Source: Takifugu bimaculatus
Taxonomy: Eukaryota > Chordata > Actinopteri > Tetraodontiformes > Tetraodontidae
Direction of reading: 5' to 3'
Length of the DNA: 64,000 nt
Assembly: GCA_004026145.2 (NCBI GenBank)
Contig: CP034975.1
Coordinates: 3,264,398-3,328,397 of the forward strand
The notes below the pieces were generated by a model. The model saw nothing but the letters and a program-made list of their open reading frames with translations. It was not told the origin of the DNA and did not search any database. Position numbers and translations under genes: made by a program. Positions 60,901-64,000 of this stretch are shown piece after piece (the first letter of the stretch is position 1; each line of letters opens with the position of its first letter).

Positions 60901-62585
60901 TTAACTGATATGGGAGACTCTATAATTACCTTTTCTGTTGAAATCAAGCTTGTGTTTTGCAGTCTGATAATGATTTACTGTTGGGAGCTTTTTGACTCTG
61001 TTGGTGCCTTTCAATGAAAATCAAATAAAAATAGAGATCTTTCAAATTTTGAACATTGCCATCTCCTGCATTTCCCCACAGTGAAGATGAAACTAATTAT
61101 TGCTCACACTCGACACCAAAGGTCAGAGCAGTTATCTCCTTAAATTTCGGAGGTTTTGATACACCAGAGCTTTCTCAAACCTCTGGGTGTAGTTGCAATA
61201 AATCAATGGGAGGATGAATGAAGGAGAGTATCATGTGTTCCCTTTCAGGCAAATATAATTAAAGCTGTATTTCTTTGACGTAATGTAATATAACACAAGT
61301 AAAACAGTCACACGTAGTATTGTTAATAGTGTCAGAGCCTATGAGCTACCAGAAGGGATACAGTTTCTCAATGTAGAGCAGACATTTGAATCATACACTG
61401 TTCAGTGGATCAACCTGAAATTAAGCTAGTACCACAACTCTCAATCTATTACTTGAAGAACACGTGAGAGAAAACACGTTTTTATCAGTTCTCAGTCAAT
61501 TTTCAGCGGCTGAAAACAATGACTGTAACGGTCGATTGTTTGGCCTTTCGAAAGACCGACTGCAGTACTCAATCACAACAAGATGGTTAATTTATTAGAA
61601 GTGCAAAAGAAATAGGCAAACAGCCCCGAGCTGTGAGTACCAGACACATTAAAGCCTGGAGCAGATCCAGGGAAAATCTTTCAATTACACTGAGTGAAGA
61701 GAATTTGGTTTCAAGGGTGAGGCGGGTACCTTTGAGAAGGAGGGCTGTCAAAGAAGTGAACTACACTATAGATTTAATTAAAATAACACAAAGCTGAGCC
61801 ATAATGGACAAGCCGACAGCAAATCAATGCTATAAGGAAGTGCTGGTTTGTATAAAAGTGCTGAGAGCCCAAGTGAAATCAAGAGACACGGAGAAAAAGA
61901 GGATTTATTGAAAACTATTAAAGCTCGAATTAGCCCTATGCTTTCAAAACCACTGCATCACACCCACAAGTGCAAGTAGATGTAGAATTAAAGCCCTGCT
62001 TGAAGGGACGCGGTGCAGTTTGCTCCGTTCTTGGTCACGACATACACTTCTACTATTGCTGAAAAACAAACCGGCAGTCAGACAGAATTAAGGAAGAGAT
62101 GACACAACAACACAATCAGATGCTGAGTGCATTTAATGACAGCCTGCAAGTAGCGCCTGCCATCACCTCTGTCAGTGGTGGCGCTGCATGGACCTGCAGC
62201 ATCCGCTTCATGAAAGACCAGTCTGTCACTGCATTCTCCAGCACTTAACGCCAGACATGTGGTTCTTATTTCCAAGCCAAAGGAGAAGATTTAACATAAA
62301 AGAGGGTGTGCAACAGTCCTCACATTCAGAACTCTGCCTGAGGCTGAAGGAGAAGAGGCCGCTTCAGGATTACCTCCGTTAAGGTGCCTAAGAATGTTTT
62401 TCACCCATTAAAGTGTGCATCCCGGTAAACACGGTCACTGACATTCTGATTCCTCTCCAGCTGTTCAAGAAAGCAGCAGAAGGCAAGTATGGCCATACAG
62501 AAGGATGCATCTTAGTTCTGCTTTGCCTTGGAAGTGTTCAAAATGAGGTGAGATTTTTAGAGTTGTGATTTCTGAGGTTCTCGTA

Positions 62586-62800
62586 GCGTCCTCTGGTTTC
62601 CTTCCACAGTCCAAAAACATGCACAGGCTGATTGGAGGCTCCAGATTTACCCTAGTTGTGAATCCTGTGTGTGCCCTGTAATAGGCTGGGGACCAATCCA
62701 GGTTTTACCCCCACCAGTGACTGCTGGGAAAGACTCCGGCAACCCCCCCACAACCCTCATTATGTGTAAGTGGTAGTTAACAGAAGATGGATGGATGGAT
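62586..62800 (+). mobile_element. SINE, body and tail, copy B
   Basis: Counterpart of 43004-43218 with the same start, truncation and (gatg)n tail. The insertion therefore pre-dates the split of the two copies. Confidence 0.85.
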
Positions 62801-63157
62801 CAGAAAGAAAGACTAAGATCAACCTGGAAAAGATCAACTTTAACACGCAAAACAAGAAATAACAAGGAACAAACATTAAAACGCAGCCGAAACAACAGAC
62901 TTACAGGATGCAGGTAAACAAGGGAAACAACATCCGAAACGAGTTAACAACATTTGAAGATCTGACACAGAAAATTCAGCTTAAATGCACACATGTAGGG
63001 GACTGACAACCAGGCGAAAGAACACAAATGGAACATAATGGACAAACAGAAAACACATGGAAGACAGAGGAGGGGAGAAAAGACAGGAAACAGAATAGAA
63101 GCAATAAGAAAATACCAGGGAAAAAAACAACATCTGAATGAATAAACACAGGATCCA
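62801..63157. repeat. A-rich low-complexity stretch, copy B
   Basis: Counterpart of 43219-43575. Confidence 0.4.
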
Positions 63158-63677
63158 GATAGTGATGTGATCATATTGATATATCCAAGTTTAGACTATA
63201 ACTGTATACAGTATTTATGCATTTGGTTTTAGATCATTTGGGAGGATACAGACAACCAAGTGAGTTCTTTACTCTTAGAATCCGTGCCTCTCGTGGTTTT
63301 GTGATTCTAATGGTGTGATTGACAGTCAGGATAATTCTTCTGCTCATTTGAAATTAGAAATACATACTGTTACAGTCAATCAACAGAAAGGAATTACTGA
63401 AACTGTACAAGCAAGGGAGACATCCTCAGGCACATTTAAGGGTGAGACTGATTTTCCAGCTGTCTCCCTCAGTGACCCACTGACCTGAGCTCAAAGCTAC
63501 TGGTCAGCTCACTTCAGCGCGTTCATGTCCATACGTATCAAATGTATGTCTGTATTAAAGATTAAAAACAATTTAGACATGGCTTATTCAGTTTTGGCTG
63601 TGAAGCACTAGAACTTTGACCAACCAAATCAGAATAGTTTAGGATGAATTTTGGACCAGGAGTCTGAAATCCCGCTG

Positions 63678-63690
63678 AGGTCAAAGGTGA
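63678..63690 (+). promoter_or_regulatory. DR1 nuclear-receptor motif, copy B
   Basis: Same 13 bases 'aggtcaaaggtga' as at 44096-44108. Confidence 0.35.
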
Positions 63691-64000
63691 AGCTGGTTCT
63701 GATTGTGGTTTTTGGAAAAAGAAAAGCAATGGACGCAAAATGATTCCTTTTTATTTTATTATTTCCCAGCTGCTACAGACAGCCATTATCCTGAACTGCA
63801 GTACTCAGTGGACGCCCATCTTTAGTAACATTATTGACCTTTTGCAGGCTCAAGGGGAGAGGCCAGATAAAATAAGGGGCCCCTCGATGGAGGAAAAATT
63901 GATATAATTTGGTGAAGTTTGATTAAATCATAATGCGGAACATAATGAATCCCCACCTTCGGTATTTCATCACTCATTGCAGTCATGCTATCAAGGCCCA

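Larger units (their letters stand above)
54978..64000 (+). repeat. Large direct duplication, copy B (partner 35444-44418)
   Basis: Begins at the first base after the gap and runs to the window edge, collinear with copy A. Example differences: 35460 A/54994 C, 38873 G/58455 A, 40209 G/59791 A, 40280 C/59862 T, 41038 T/60620 C, 44305 C/63887 A. A six-base insertion lies near 57926, and a dense cluster of one-base indels lies at about 56660-57490. Confidence 0.97.

Noticed and set aside
35444..64000. Duplicate as a tandem gene-family expansion
   Set aside because: Neither copy contains a gene, and the second copy starts at an assembly gap, so a duplication of function cannot be argued.

Overview
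The window looks like nuclear DNA from a ray-finned fish, most likely a percomorph teleost. The evidence is dense (CA)n/(GT)n microsatellites, a LINE 3' end closing in a 'gggacaataaaggatctga' tail, tRNA-headed SINEs with the 'cacagtccaaaaacatgc' core, an RTE-type reverse transcriptase scrap, and several degenerate repeats that recur across teleost genomes. I found no protein-coding exon, tRNA, rRNA or known microRNA that I can defend. The open frames are short, contain no recognisable domain, and many run through microsatellites or belong to repeats. The region reads as intergenic or long-intron DNA, possibly a regulatory landscape.

Layout. 1-5760: a degenerate interspersed repeat, a long (CA)n, an AT-rich stretch, then a polypyrimidine tract and a polypurine tract a few hundred bases apart, followed by several (CA)n and G/C runs. 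5760-16115: a LINE 3' end with an adjacent (AAT)n, CpG-rich blocks with CCAAT motifs, a perfect CRE palindrome and small tandem duplications. 16116-35443: a long (TC)n, a 15-bp minisatellite, stacked short hairpins, an (AT)n, a complete SINE, degenerate repeats, two minus-strand SINE pieces, and several motif-rich stretches that could be conserved enhancers. 35444-44418: copy A of a large duplication, holding an RTE scrap, a tRNA-headed repeat, a SINE and a DR1 nuclear-receptor motif. 44419-54877: unique DNA with candidate regulatory stretches, (CA)n, (GT)n, and a run of 34 G. 54878-54977: a gap of exactly 100 N. 54978-64000: copy B, a near-identical repeat of 35444-44418 that is still running at the window edge.

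The strongest observation is this ~9 kb direct duplication, which starts at the first base after the assembly gap. Both copies share the same repeats at the same places and differ mainly by scattered transitions, with a local cluster of one-base indels. The simplest reading is an assembly false duplication: two haplotype contigs placed end to end with their overlap not merged. A real segmental duplication remains possible. I did not find a novel biological system. The next most useful leads are the unannotated motif-rich stretches, which need a cross-species alignment.
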